A stretch of 64,000 nucleotides of DNA from JAJPKK01 sp963747835 (lineage in GTDB: Bacteria; Pseudomonadota; Alphaproteobacteria; Rhizobiales; Xanthobacteraceae), in contig CAVVGO010000006.1 of assembly GCA_963747835.1 (NCBI GenBank), positions 682,001-746,000 of the forward strand. Reading direction: 5' to 3'. Made by a program: the position numbers and the translations under genes. This document shows, in pieces, positions 24,079 through 32,973 of the stretch. Each line of letters begins with the position of its first letter. Position 1 is the stretch's first letter. Under the pieces are notes generated by a model. It was given only the letters and a program-made list of their open reading frames with translations. It searched no databases and was not told where the DNA came from.

Positions 24079-27000
24079 TCACTCAGCCGCCGCGAGTGAT
24101 TTCGCCGGCAATGGCTCAACACCGAGACGCCGCGCGGGCCTGCGTCGCAGACCGTCGAGGGCGAGGTAGACGACCGGCGTCGTGTAAAGAGTCAGGAACT
24201 GCGAGACCAGGAGCCCTCCGACGATCGCATAGCCGAGCGGTTGCCGGATTTCGGCTCCTGTCCCATGCCCGAGAGCGAGCGGCACCGCGCCGAGCAGCGC
24301 AGCAAAAGTAGTCATCATGATGGGCCGGAAACGCAGCACCGCGGCCTGGTAGATCAATTCCTCCGCACTCATTCCCAGTGCCCGCTCGGCATGGAGCGCG
24401 AAATCGACCATCATGATGCCGTTCTTCTTCACGATGCCAATGAGAAGAATGATCGCGATGAGCGCGACGACGCTGAGATCGAAGTGAAAGGCCATCAGGA
24501 TCAGCAGTGCGCCAACGCCTGCGGATGGGATCGTCGACAGAATCGTGATCGGGTGGACCAAACTTTCATATAAAATCCCGAGGATGATGTAGACGGCAAT
24601 GAGCGCCGCAAGGATCAGCAATGGTTGGGTCTTCAGCAAATCCTGGAATGCTTGGGCGTTGCCTTGGAAGGTCGTCATGAGCGAGATCGGCACGTCGAGA
24701 TCGCTTTTGACCTTGTTGATCGCATCGACGGCCTGGCCGAGGGCTGCTCCAGCGGCGAGATTGAATGACAGCGTGATGGCAGGAAACTGCCCCTGATGGC
24801 TCACGGAGAGCGAGCGCACGGTGGGCTTGCGCTCGACAAGTGCGCCCAGTGGTACCTGTCGTCCATTGGTCGAAGGCACATAGATCAGATCAAGTGCGTT
24901 GGGATCGAGCTGGAACCGTGGATCGACCTCGAGCACCACCCAATAATTGTTTTGCTGGGTAAAGAACTGGGCGATCTTGCGCTGGCCGAATGCATCATAC
25001 AAGGTGTCGTCGATAGCCTGGGTTGTAACCCCCAGACGTGATGCAGCATCGCGATTAATCTCCAGTCGCAATGTCGGCCCGGCGATCTGCTGGTCGGTTG
25101 CTACATCCCGCAACAAGGGAATTCCCTGCAAGGCCCGGAGCAGGATCGGTGCCCAATGATCAAGCTCGTTGAGATCGCCGTCCTGTAGAGTGTACTGGTA
25201 TTGGGTGCGGCTGAACCTGGCGCCGACATTTATATCCTGCGACGCCTGCATGAACATGGCTATGCCCTGCACCTGGGCAAGCTTCGGGCGGAGCCGGTCG
25301 ATGATCTCGCTGGCGCTCGCATCGCGTTCGTCGCGCGGTTTAAGATTGATAAACAATCGCCCATTGTTGACGGTCTGGTTGATGCCACCAATTCCGACCG
25401 CTGAAATGACGCCGTCGATCGCAGGATCCTTGAGCAGGATGTCAACGAGGCGCGATTGATGCTCCAACATGGCAGGATATGAAATGTCCTGTGCGGCTTC
25501 TGAGACGGCGACGATGAACCCCGTGTCCTGCTGCGGAAAGAAGCCCTTTGGGATCACGACATACAGATAGCCGGTCAGAACGATGGTTGCCCAGGTCGCC
25601 GCAAGCGTGATGCGCCGATGGCTCAGCGCCCAGCGCAGGCCTGCCTGGTAGACGGCGAGCGTCGCAGCGAAGAAGCGCTCGCCCAGCAGATAGAGTCGAC
25701 CGTGCCGCTCGACTTTCGGATTCCGCAGCACTCGGGCGCACATCATCGGCGTGAGCGTCAGCGAAATGACGGTGGACATCAGAATTGCGATGCTCACCGT
25801 GACGGCAAATTCACGAAACAGCCGGCCGATCAACCCACCCATCATAAGCACCGGTATGAACACCGCGATTAGCGAGATGCTGATCGAAATGATCGTGAAG
25901 CCGATTTCCTTAGAGCCCTTGAGCGCGGCCTCCAGCGGGGGATAGCCCTCCTCCAGGTATCGCGTTACGTTCTCGACCATAACGATCGCATCGTCGACGA
26001 CGAAACCGGTCGCGACCGTCAATCCCATGAGGGACAGATTGTCGAGGCTGTATCCGAGCGCGTACATCGCGGCGAATGTACCGATGAGCGATAGCGGCAC
26101 CGTGATTCCCGGAATCACGGTTGCCCACAGATCGCGGAGGAACAGAAAAATCACCAGGACCACGAGGCCGATCGTAAGGATGAGCGTGAACTGTACATCG
26201 CTGACTGATGCACGGATCGTCTGCGTCCGGTCGGTGACGATGTTGATATCGATGGAGGATGGAATGGATGCCTGAAGGCGGGGCAATGCCGCCTTTATAT
26301 GCTCCACAGTATCGACGACATTCACACCTGGCTGGCGCTGGATCACGAGGATGATCGCAGGCATTCCGTTGTAGGTGCCCAAGCCGTGCATCTCCTCGGA
26401 CCCATCGACCACCTCGGCAACATCGGCAATCCGCACCGGGGAGCCATTGCGCCATGCAACGATCACGGGCCGATAATTCGCAGCGACCATAAGCTGATCG
26501 TTGTTTTCGAGGATGTACCCTTGCCGCGGCCCGGTCAGCGTACCCTTGGGCGCATTAAGCGTGGCCGCCACAATAGCGGATCGGACATCCTCCAGACTTA
26601 GCCCACGACCTGCAAGGGCCACTGGATTGGCCTCGATGCGCACAGCCGGTTTGCGAGAGCCGGCGATCAATACGAGAGCGACACCATCGATCTGCGAAAT
26701 CTGTTGCGCCAGAATGTTGTCCGCATAGTCGCTCACCGTCGGAAGCGGCAGCGTTGTCGAACTCAGTGCCAAAAGCATTACCGGAGCATCGGATGGATTG
26801 GTCTTCTTATAGGTCGGAGGGGTCGGCAAATTCTTTGGCAGTTGCCCGGAGGCTGCGTCGATTGCTGCCTGCACGTCTTGGCCGGCCGCATCGATGTTGC
26901 GCGAGAGCTCGAACTGGATGCTGATCGAGGTCGTCCCGACGCCACTCACCGAGGTAAGCTGGGTGACGCCCGAGATCTGGGCAAACTGCCGCTCGAGGGG

Positions 27001-27195
27001 TGACGCGACAGATGAGGCCATTGTTTCCGGGCTGGTGCCGGGAAACTGCGCCGTGACCTGAATGGTTGGAAAATCAACTTGCGGCAGGGGCGCGACAGGA
27101 AGCAGTACATAGGCGACGCTTCCCACGATGGTGAGCCCGACCATCAGCAACGCGGTCGCAATCGGTCGAACGATGAAAGGTTCGGAGAGATTCAC
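24079..27195 (-). CDS. RND multidrug efflux permease (MdtB/MdtC-like), pump 1
   Basis: 1038 residues, the normal length of HAE-1 RND permeases. The N-terminus MNLSEPFIVRPIATALLMVGL, the pore-domain sequence SPETMASSVASPLERQF, and the TM4 proton-relay pair in GFVVDDAIVMVENV identify the inner-membrane drug/proton antiporter. Two periplasmic loops and twelve membrane helices follow the usual plan. Its start overlaps the end of the fusion-protein gene by 4 bp, so the two are co-translated. No outer-membrane factor gene follows, so a TolC-like protein encoded elsewhere must complete the pump. A divergent HxlR regulator at 28605 is the likely controller. Confidence 0.92.
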   Translation of the reverse strand: MNLSEPFIVRPIATALLMVGLTIVGSVAYVLLPVAPLPQVDFPTIQVTAQFPGTSPETMASSVASPLERQFAQISGVTQLTSVSGVGTTSISIQFELSRNIDAAGQDVQAAIDAASGQLPKNLPTPPTYKKTNPSDAPVMLLALSSTTLPLPTVSDYADNILAQQISQIDGVALVLIAGSRKPAVRIEANPVALAGRGLSLEDVRSAIVAATLNAPKGTLTGPRQGYILENNDQLMVAANYRPVIVAWRNGSPVRIADVAEVVDGSEEMHGLGTYNGMPAIILVIQRQPGVNVVDTVEHIKAALPRLQASIPSSIDINIVTDRTQTIRASVSDVQFTLILTIGLVVLVIFLFLRDLWATVIPGITVPLSLIGTFAAMYALGYSLDNLSLMGLTVATGFVVDDAIVMVENVTRYLEEGYPPLEAALKGSKEIGFTIISISISLIAVFIPVLMMGGLIGRLFREFAVTVSIAILMSTVISLTLTPMMCARVLRNPKVERHGRLYLLGERFFAATLAVYQAGLRWALSHRRITLAATWATIVLTGYLYVVIPKGFFPQQDTGFIVAVSEAAQDISYPAMLEHQSRLVDILLKDPAIDGVISAVGIGGINQTVNNGRLFINLKPRDERDASASEIIDRLRPKLAQVQGIAMFMQASQDINVGARFSRTQYQYTLQDGDLNELDHWAPILLRALQGIPLLRDVATDQQIAGPTLRLEINRDAASRLGVTTQAIDDTLYDAFGQRKIAQFFTQQNNYWVVLEVDPRFQLDPNALDLIYVPSTNGRQVPLGALVERKPTVRSLSVSHQGQFPAITLSFNLAAGAALGQAVDAINKVKSDLDVPISLMTTFQGNAQAFQDLLKTQPLLILAALIAVYIILGILYESLVHPITILSTIPSAGVGALLILMAFHFDLSVVALIAIILLIGIVKKNGIMMVDFALHAERALGMSAEELIYQAAVLRFRPIMMTTFAALLGAVPLALGHGTGAEIRQPLGYAIVGGLLVSQFLTLYTTPVVYLALDGLRRRPARRLGVEPLPAKSLAAAE

Positions 27196-28379
27196 GGCTC
27201 ATGCCCCACGGACGCGAATGATGCTGATCGCTCGCGGGCGGCAGGTGCGACTCTGGGCGCTTCGGCAGTTATAACGCGCGTGCCCGGTCGCAGCTTGTAT
27301 TGGCCGTCGACGACAACATGATCTCCAGCCGTGAGCCCGGCATCGATCAGCGCCTGGCCATCAAGTACGGCGCCAACCCGCAGGGGACGCACCTCGACTG
27401 ACGTATCTGGCCGGATAACGAAGGCAAAGTCGCCGTCAGGTCCTGCCTGCACGACCGATTGAGGCACGACTGCGCCACGGCGGACGTCGAGTTGCAACCA
27501 GGCATTCACAAACTCGCCGGGCCAAAGGCGTTCATCGTCATTCGGAAATATCGCCTTGATTCGCAGCGAACCTGTGCCCTGATCAATTTGGTTGTCGATC
27601 AATTCAAGGCGACCTTCGGCGAGCTTGATCCTGTTGTCTTGATCGTAGGCCAGCACTGTAAGCGGGCCGCGGCGCATCGCATCTACGATCGCTGACAGGT
27701 GCTGCTGCGGCAGAGTGAAAATAACCGCGATCGGCATCAGTTGCGTGACGACAACCAGTCCGGTCGAATCGCTCGCATGCACAATGTTTCCCTGATCGAT
27801 CAGGCGAAGGCCGGTTCGACCGGCCAGTGGCGACGTGATGGTGGTATAGCCGAGCTGGACCCGGGCATTGTCGATGACCGCTTGGTCGTGGGCGATGGCG
27901 GCTTGGTATTGCGCGACCAGCGCCTTTTGCGTGTCCACGCTCTGGCGCGTCGCGAAGTCCTTGGCAACCAGAGTGCTGTAACGTTCGAGGTCGAGTTTGG
28001 CATTGGCGTGCAGCGCTTCATCGCGTGCCTTATCGGCTTCGGCTTGGCGCAGCTGCGCCGCATAAGGACGCGGATCGATTTCGGCCAGCAGATCGCCGAC
28101 GCGAACTTCCTGGCCCTCGCGAAACGCGATTTTCTGTATTTCTCCGTCGACCCGAACCCTCACGGTCACGGTGTTGAAGGCTTGCACGGTGCCGAGGCCG
28201 ACGCGATAGATTGGAAAGTCCTTTTCAGCGACGATACCTGCCGTTACCGAAATTGGACGCGCAGCCGGCGGCGTGCCTGCCGAGACCGCGGGAGTGCTGG
28301 GGTAATTGCGCCAAACGTACGTCCCTCCCGATGTGAACGCGAGGAACGCCGCGGTGACGATCCACACCGATTTGCGCAT
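27192..28379 (-). CDS. RND efflux periplasmic adaptor (membrane fusion protein), pump 1
   Basis: 395 residues from ATG 28379 (GGAGGAAAT just upstream; the longer frame to 28427 has no ribosome site). An N-terminal anchor MRKSVWIVTAAFLAF is followed by the barrel-sandwich FNTVTVRVRVDGEIQKIAFREGQEVRVGDLLAEIDPRPY, a helical hairpin, and the beta-barrel LGYTTITSPLAGRTGLRLIDQGNIV. It is an MdtA/AcrA-type adaptor linking the permease to an outer-membrane channel. It overlaps the permease gene by 4 bp. Confidence 0.92.
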   Translation of the reverse strand: MRKSVWIVTAAFLAFTSGGTYVWRNYPSTPAVSAGTPPAARPISVTAGIVAEKDFPIYRVGLGTVQAFNTVTVRVRVDGEIQKIAFREGQEVRVGDLLAEIDPRPYAAQLRQAEADKARDEALHANAKLDLERYSTLVAKDFATRQSVDTQKALVAQYQAAIAHDQAVIDNARVQLGYTTITSPLAGRTGLRLIDQGNIVHASDSTGLVVVTQLMPIAVIFTLPQQHLSAIVDAMRRGPLTVLAYDQDNRIKLAEGRLELIDNQIDQGTGSLRIKAIFPNDDERLWPGEFVNAWLQLDVRRGAVVPQSVVQAGPDGDFAFVIRPDTSVEVRPLRVGAVLDGQALIDAGLTAGDHVVVDGQYKLRPGTRVITAEAPRVAPAARERSASFASVGHEP

Positions 28380-28470
28380 ATTTCCTCCACCCAGAGCGGC
28401 GGGACCACCGATCGGGATCCGCTTCAAGTTCCGTACTGACTATCGTTATCGTATCTGCTCAGCAAGTCAC

Positions 28471-28496
28471 AATCAATTGAGGAGCAGCTATTGATT
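28471..28496. promoter_or_regulatory. Probable HxlR operator between pump 1 and its regulator
   Basis: A perfect inverted repeat AATCAAT (28471-28477) / ATTGATT (28490-28496) with a 12-bp spacer lies in the AT-richer divergent region. A direct repeat GGAGCA(A/G)C overlaps its right half. The position between divergent pump and regulator genes is where an HxlR dimer would bind. Confidence 0.5.
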
Positions 28497-28604
28497 TAGG
28501 AGCAACGCCCTTATATTCGGTTCGTCAGACGCGGCCAGATTGCGTAGATTGCCTGGATCATGAGGGGGCGATCACGCGGGGTGTTCATTGGAGACCGAGA
28601 CGGC

Positions 28605-28925
28605 ATGTCGAGCTATTACGGTCAGTCCTGTCCTGTGGCACGCACCCTTGAAGTCATCGGCGAACGATGGACGATCCTGATATTGCGCGACCTCGTGCTT
28701 CGCGGGCCGCGCAGGTTTCAGGATTTTGAGCAATCGCTTTTGGGGATCAGCCCGAACACCTTGTCTGCCCGACTAAAAACGCTGGAGAGTGCCGGCATCG
28801 TCGAGCGACGATTCTATGAGGACCACCCGCCGAGAGCGGAGTACCTGCTCACTGACAAAGGTAATGAGCTTCGCGCGGTAGTCCGCGCATTGCGGGACTG
28901 GGGCCAGAAGCACGCGGGAAAATAG
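28605..28925 (+). CDS. HxlR-family transcriptional regulator
   Basis: 106 residues. The winged helix-turn-helix family is recognised by YYGQSCPVARTLEVIGERWTILILRDLVLRGPRRFQDFEQSLLGISPNTLSARLKTLESAGIVERRFY. Cys at position 9 could be a redox or electrophile sensor, as in several HxlR proteins. ATG at 28605 is chosen because homologues start just before YGQ-x-CPVA. An in-frame ATG at 28560 would add 15 basic residues. Divergent from the RND pump 1 operon, it is the likely repressor or activator of that pump. Confidence 0.85.
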   Translation: MSSYYGQSCPVARTLEVIGERWTILILRDLVLRGPRRFQDFEQSLLGISPNTLSARLKTLESAGIVERRFYEDHPPRAEYLLTDKGNELRAVVRALRDWGQKHAGK

Positions 28926-29065
28926 CCCAGTCTAACTTAATGATATAACGGCAGCCGCCGACGTGCTCGGCGGGGCCGAGTATGACCCAACCCGGACTCT
29001 CCCACTTGGCTGCTTGATAACTCTGGCTATGCTGCGCGCATGCATGGCGACCCCATTGGGCCCCG

Positions 29066-30791
29066 TCATGGGGCCCGTTCCGAACGGTAGGTCGCAATGG
29101 TGACGGCCCGGCCGTCATTGATGCTGAAGCCCTCGATGCGCGGACCCGGCGTATAGCGCAGGCCGATCGCATCGGCGCGCTGCACGAACGCGCGTTCCTG
29201 GCGGCTCTCGACGAACGCGAACCGGCACGGTCCGCCGAGCAGGAAATCCGCCGCACCGGAGCCTACGCCCTGGTTGGTGTTGGTGCCGGCGAGGAAAACG
29301 AGGCTCGGCTCGTGAAAGCCGGCCGTCACCGCGACCGCGTCGGCGCAATTGGCGCTGCGCATGTAATTGGTGAGGCCGACCGCCGGAAACAGCCCGCGCA
29401 AGGCCGGAAAGGTCGCCCCATAGGCCGCGATGGAGAGCATGATCGATGCCGTCGCGGCCCGCATGAGCGACGCCTCGGCGCCATCGACCCGGTAGAGCAG
29501 CCAGGCGAACAGCGAAAAAATCACCGCCGCGGCGGCGAACGGCCATGCCAGCAGTCCAAGCCGCTGACCGACGATGATCTGCAGTGCGATCAGCGCGACC
29601 GCAATCGCCGCCATCAGGATGAACCACCACACGGTGCCGCGCACCAGCCAGCGATTGCGCGACAGCGAGTGGCTGTCGACAACGCCGGCAATCAGGATTG
29701 CCAACGCCGGATAGAGCGGCAGCACGTAATGCGGCAGCTTGGTCGGCACCAGTTCGAATATGATCCACGACGGCACGATCCAGGCGAGCAGGAATTTGCA
29801 TCCCGGTTCGGTGCGGGCGCTCCACACCGCCGGCGCCGCGAGTCCGGCCAGCATGGCACCGGGGAAAAACGTCACCCAGAATGCCACCAGGTAGAAACCC
29901 GGCGGCAGGCCGTGCATCTCCTGTCCGCCCGCGACCTTTGCGACCATGTCGTCGCCGAGCGCCTCAGTGAAGAAGCTGCCGCCGCTGCGGATCAGGATGG
30001 CGATGAACCATGGCATCACCAATATCAGCGCCCAGGCGACGCCGATGATCGGCTGCAGGCGGAGCATCCAGCGCGCCGAGCGATCGATTACGATCAGCGT
30101 GATCGCGGCCAACCCGACGAACATCACAATCAACGGCCCTTTGATCAAGAGCCCGGCCGCAATCGCACTCCAGAAGATCGCCGCGACCGCGAACGGATGC
30201 ATGCGGGTGGGACGTTCGCCCTGCTCCGCAAGGTATGCATGCGCCATCGCGCCCATCGCCGCCACCACCGTCAACAGCAGCACCGCGTCGGTCTTGGCGA
30301 GCCTCGCCTCGACACCAAGCAGGAGCGACGAAGCCATCATGACGCCTGCCAGGAATGCGGCGCGGCGCGATACGAACGCGAGTGCCAGCCCAGTAGGTCA
30401 GCAACACCGCCCCGACCGCGCCGAGGAGCGAGGGAATGCGGTAGAGCCCGATGCGCAGCCGCGCCCGCGGTACCCCCACCGTCTCGGCAAACTCGACGAC
30501 GGCGGCCTGGAGCCAGTAGATGCCGACCGGTTTCTTGTAGCGGGTCTCATCCTGGAAGCGGATGTCGACGTAGTCACCGGTCTCGATCATCTGCTTGGTC
30601 GCCTGGGCGAAGCGTGCCTCGTCGCGGTCGACCGGCGGGATCTGGAAGAACCCGGGCAGAAACGAGGCGAACGCCACCACCGCCAGCATAACGACGGCGC
30701 GCAAATGGGAAGCCGTCGCAAAGCCCATCACGGCCGCAATCACCGGATCGCCCAACCCTTTTCGCGCCTTTTGCTCGGCGACAACGGCCAT
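29066..30791 (-). CDS. ArnT/PMT-family (GT83-like) lipid-linked glycosyltransferase, frame broken once as sequenced
   Basis: An integral membrane transferase of the ArnT type. The N-terminal catalytic loop carries PPVDRDEARFAQATKQMIETGDYVDIRFQDETRYKKPVGIYWLQA (the family's DE/EAR and KPP/KKP motifs), followed by many hydrophobic helices and a soluble C-terminal part. Such enzymes transfer a sugar from undecaprenyl phosphate to lipid A or other envelope glycans. One extra base at 30381 shifts the frame between WAG and LAFVSRRAAFLAG. Restored length is about 574 residues, normal for the family. Start chosen at ATG 30791 (GGAAAG upstream). Confidence 0.78.
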
Positions 30792-31344
30792 TTCGCTTTC
30801 CGACGCGCGCGCTCGATCCGGTTCGCAGACGGCGACCGCGCACCCAATCCACCCCACGACACTCTAAAGCGCGCCCGCCGCGCAAACAAGCGGCGCTGCT
30901 CGCCGCGAACAGGGCTAACTGACGACAGGACATGGAAAATTTGCGAACGACGCGAATCCGCGATGGCGGCCAGGAACCCGATGCGCTTTGAAGGCCCATA
31001 TATCGCCGCGCGCGGCACCGCCAAGGGACGATCGCTCGATCGACCGCGTCGCTGGCGCGCGGCCTCATGCGCCCCGACGGGTTCGACCATGACCGCAAGC
31101 CTGCCCCCGAATGGGCAGTGGAACGACCAGACTACCTGGCGGTGAGCCATCCCTCCGCCGCAGCAGGAGGGACCGCATGATCCGACAAGCGGGTACCAAA
31201 CATCCGATGCCCCGACCGCGCGCCGTCACCGGCGCGCGGTCAACTGCGTGGTGATGCCGCGGCGGCAGCCCCGAATTGGACGGCGTGTTCGGTCTCGGGC
31301 TTGCCCTATGGGCGGCGGAAGCGCCGTCTATTCGTCAATTTCCA
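30792..31344. other. Intergenic stretch with strong hairpin at 31214-31241
   Basis: No gene is supported in these 550 bp. A perfect 12-bp stem GACCGCGCGCCG/CGGCGCGCGGTC with loop TCAC lies at 31214-31241, downstream of the minus-strand hydroxylase stop by about 100 bp. It lacks a T-run, so it is not a classical terminator. Confidence 0.5.
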
Positions 31345-32211
31345 TTACCGGTCGATGAGCTTCCAGTTCTGGTAATAGACGAACTTGAAGCTCTGAGTCA
31401 GCATCCGGATGCCGAAGATGACGGCACGCATAACGCCCGGAAAAGGCGTCGGGCGAACCATGTCCACGAACAGGCAATAGCGCCTCTCGTCCGTGTCGTT
31501 GATCAACTCGTGCAGCAGCGTGTCATCGAAAATGAACAGCTTGCTCTCGCGCCAATAATTGATTTTGCCGCCAACGGCGATGTAAGCGGAGTGATCGCTC
31601 ATGTCGTTGAGATTGTACAAAATCCGCAACGACGCTCGCATGAATCCAAAATGCTTCGAGGTAGAAACCTTCGTATTGAAGACTGAAACCCCGATCGTTT
31701 GGATGTACTCCCACGGCTGATGAAACGCCGGAACGTCCAGGAACGTTTCGACGTTGACGCCGTACCATCGGAAGAAAATCATTGTTCGCGAAAACTCCTT
31801 CGCCCTCTCCTCCAGCTTGGCGACGAGATTCTCCTCTTTCGCGACCTGGATCAGGCGCTTTACCTCGTCTTGATAGGCGGGCGGCAGATCCTCCAGCCTA
31901 TAGACGCCCTTGTTGATGTAGGGCAGCGACAGAAGGTCCAGCAGAGTATTGAATGGAGACAGTAACCAGGTCGGGAACCCGTTGCCGATGAAATAGCGCC
32001 GTAGCGTCGAAAAGTTCAGCTCCCGATTGCGGCCGACGTCATAGGCGCCGCAGACCGCGTAGAAGAGCGCGATCTTTGGGAAAAAATACGCCAATGGGAC
32101 GAGCACGCCGAACGGGAACAGCACCCGCCGTACGAAGTATTTCCATATCCTGGTTACGAACTCTCTGCCTGTAAGAGCCTCGGTGACCGTCGTACTCGTA
32201 CTCGTACTCAC
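31345..32211 (-). CDS. Aspartyl/asparaginyl beta-hydroxylase-family dioxygenase (LpxO-like)
   Basis: 288 residues. A membrane segment near 25-55 (VLFPFGVLVPLAYFFPKIALFYAVCG) is followed by the Fe(II)/2-oxoglutarate hydroxylase core: SDHSAYIAVGGKINYWRESKLFIFDDTLLHELINDTDERRYCLFVDMVRP. The HxxxxI, FDD and LLHE positions supply the iron ligands, and the Arg in DERRY-type positions binds 2-oxoglutarate. LpxO hydroxylates a lipid A acyl chain; others modify Asp or Asn. The start is GTG at 32211 with GGGGAGG upstream, followed by three AGTACG hexamers coding STSTST. Next to an ArnT-like gene, envelope-lipid modification is a reasonable inference. Confidence 0.75.
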   Translation of the reverse strand: MSTSTSTTVTEALTGREFVTRIWKYFVRRVLFPFGVLVPLAYFFPKIALFYAVCGAYDVGRNRELNFSTLRRYFIGNGFPTWLLSPFNTLLDLLSLPYINKGVYRLEDLPPAYQDEVKRLIQVAKEENLVAKLEERAKEFSRTMIFFRWYGVNVETFLDVPAFHQPWEYIQTIGVSVFNTKVSTSKHFGFMRASLRILYNLNDMSDHSAYIAVGGKINYWRESKLFIFDDTLLHELINDTDERRYCLFVDMVRPTPFPGVMRAVIFGIRMLTQSFKFVYYQNWKLIDR

Positions 32212-32497
32212 AAATCACCTCCCCGGTGCGGTCGGGTCCGTTCGGCGCCATCCCTAGCATCGATCGCTTCGCATCTCCAGAGCTTCGCGTTCCAGTACGG
32301 CGTTCCCGACGTTTCGAATTAATCGACGTCGGGCGCAGTCGCCACTTTCCTGATTCAGGCCAGGGCGCAAGGCAACCGCGCTGAACGAGGGTCACTCCGT
32401 CATGCGGCCGCCGCAACAGGGGCATGGACGCGGCAACGCCGCGCGCCTCGTCGACCTCTGGTTCGGACATCGCGCGGCCCAGCGGCTCGGCAAGCCT

Positions 32498-32519
32498 TAA
32501 ACCGCGACATCGCGGTTTA
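32498..32519. repeat. Perfect 10-bp hairpin
   Basis: TAAACCGCGA-CA-TCGCGGTTTA. It sits at the left edge of the dispersed repeat at 32516 in the gene-free 32.2-33.0 kb stretch. No T-run follows, so terminator function is doubtful. Confidence 0.5.
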
Positions 32520-32641
32520 GCCACAAAGGATGAGGACCGGGCGCCAAAGATCGACTGCCGAGGACAGGCGGGGAGAGTCTGTTGGGCTGACCAAGGCTGG
32601 ACGAAATTCTGGTTTTGTGGTATTTATTCCTATCGGGGTGC
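32516..32641 (+). repeat. Dispersed repeat, copy 1
   Basis: This stretch aligns, imperfectly but over about 125 bp, with 41847-41969 in the same orientation. Shared blocks are TT(T/C)AGCC(A/G)CAAA, GATC(G/A)ACTGCCGAG, GGCGGGG, GGCTGGACGAAAT and GGTATTTATTCCTAT. No coding potential is seen. The two copies bracket the TIR-STAND region. Confidence 0.6.
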
Positions 32642-32703
32642 AGCATATCCGGTCTGCATCCCCAGCCGTGTTTCCGGCGCATCGACCTCGTCGGCCGGAT
32701 TGG

Positions 32704-32739
32704 AAATAAGAAATAAGAAAATAAGAAATAAGAAAAAAT
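32704..32739. repeat. AAATAAG tandem repeat
   Basis: Four consecutive AAATAAG-type heptamers (one with an extra A) followed by an A run, in an otherwise GC-rich genome. It lies about 230 bp upstream of the TIR-STAND gene. An AT-rich tract of this kind could be a promoter UP-like or bent-DNA element. Confidence 0.6.
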
Positions 32740-32847
32740 GTTATCGGGCATTCTGTTCTCGCGCGCACAAGTGACAATGGGCACGAACTCAGCCAGCGGA
32801 TCGGAAAGCGGATCGCAACGCGCATCTGATTGAGGCCGAGCCGGTAT

Positions 32848-32907
32848 GAGCTGCTGCCGGTTCAGAAGACACCGAGTTAGGTGTTTTATTGGAACCGGCA
32901 GCAGCTC
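32848..32907. promoter_or_regulatory. 60-bp nested palindrome upstream of the TIR-STAND gene
   Basis: Outer arms GAGCTGCTGCCGGTTC (32848-32863) and GAACCGGCAGCAGCTC (32892-32907) pair perfectly over 16 bp. Inside, AAGACACC pairs with GGTGTTTT. The element ends 66 bp before the ATG at 32974. It could be an operator, a transcription attenuator in the leader, or a small palindromic mobile element. Confidence 0.6.
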
Positions 32908-32973
32908 AGTACGTGGTACATTGCCCGGGATATTTCATAAGGGCTGAAGCGGAGCCCTTGGCGAAAAACCAAG

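Noticed and set aside
24079..27195. A complete tripartite pump within the window
   Set aside because: Neither RND locus has an outer-membrane factor gene beside it.
32704..32739. AAATAAG tandem units as a CRISPR-like array
   Set aside because: Seven-base units with no spacers and no cas genes; a simple low-complexity tract.
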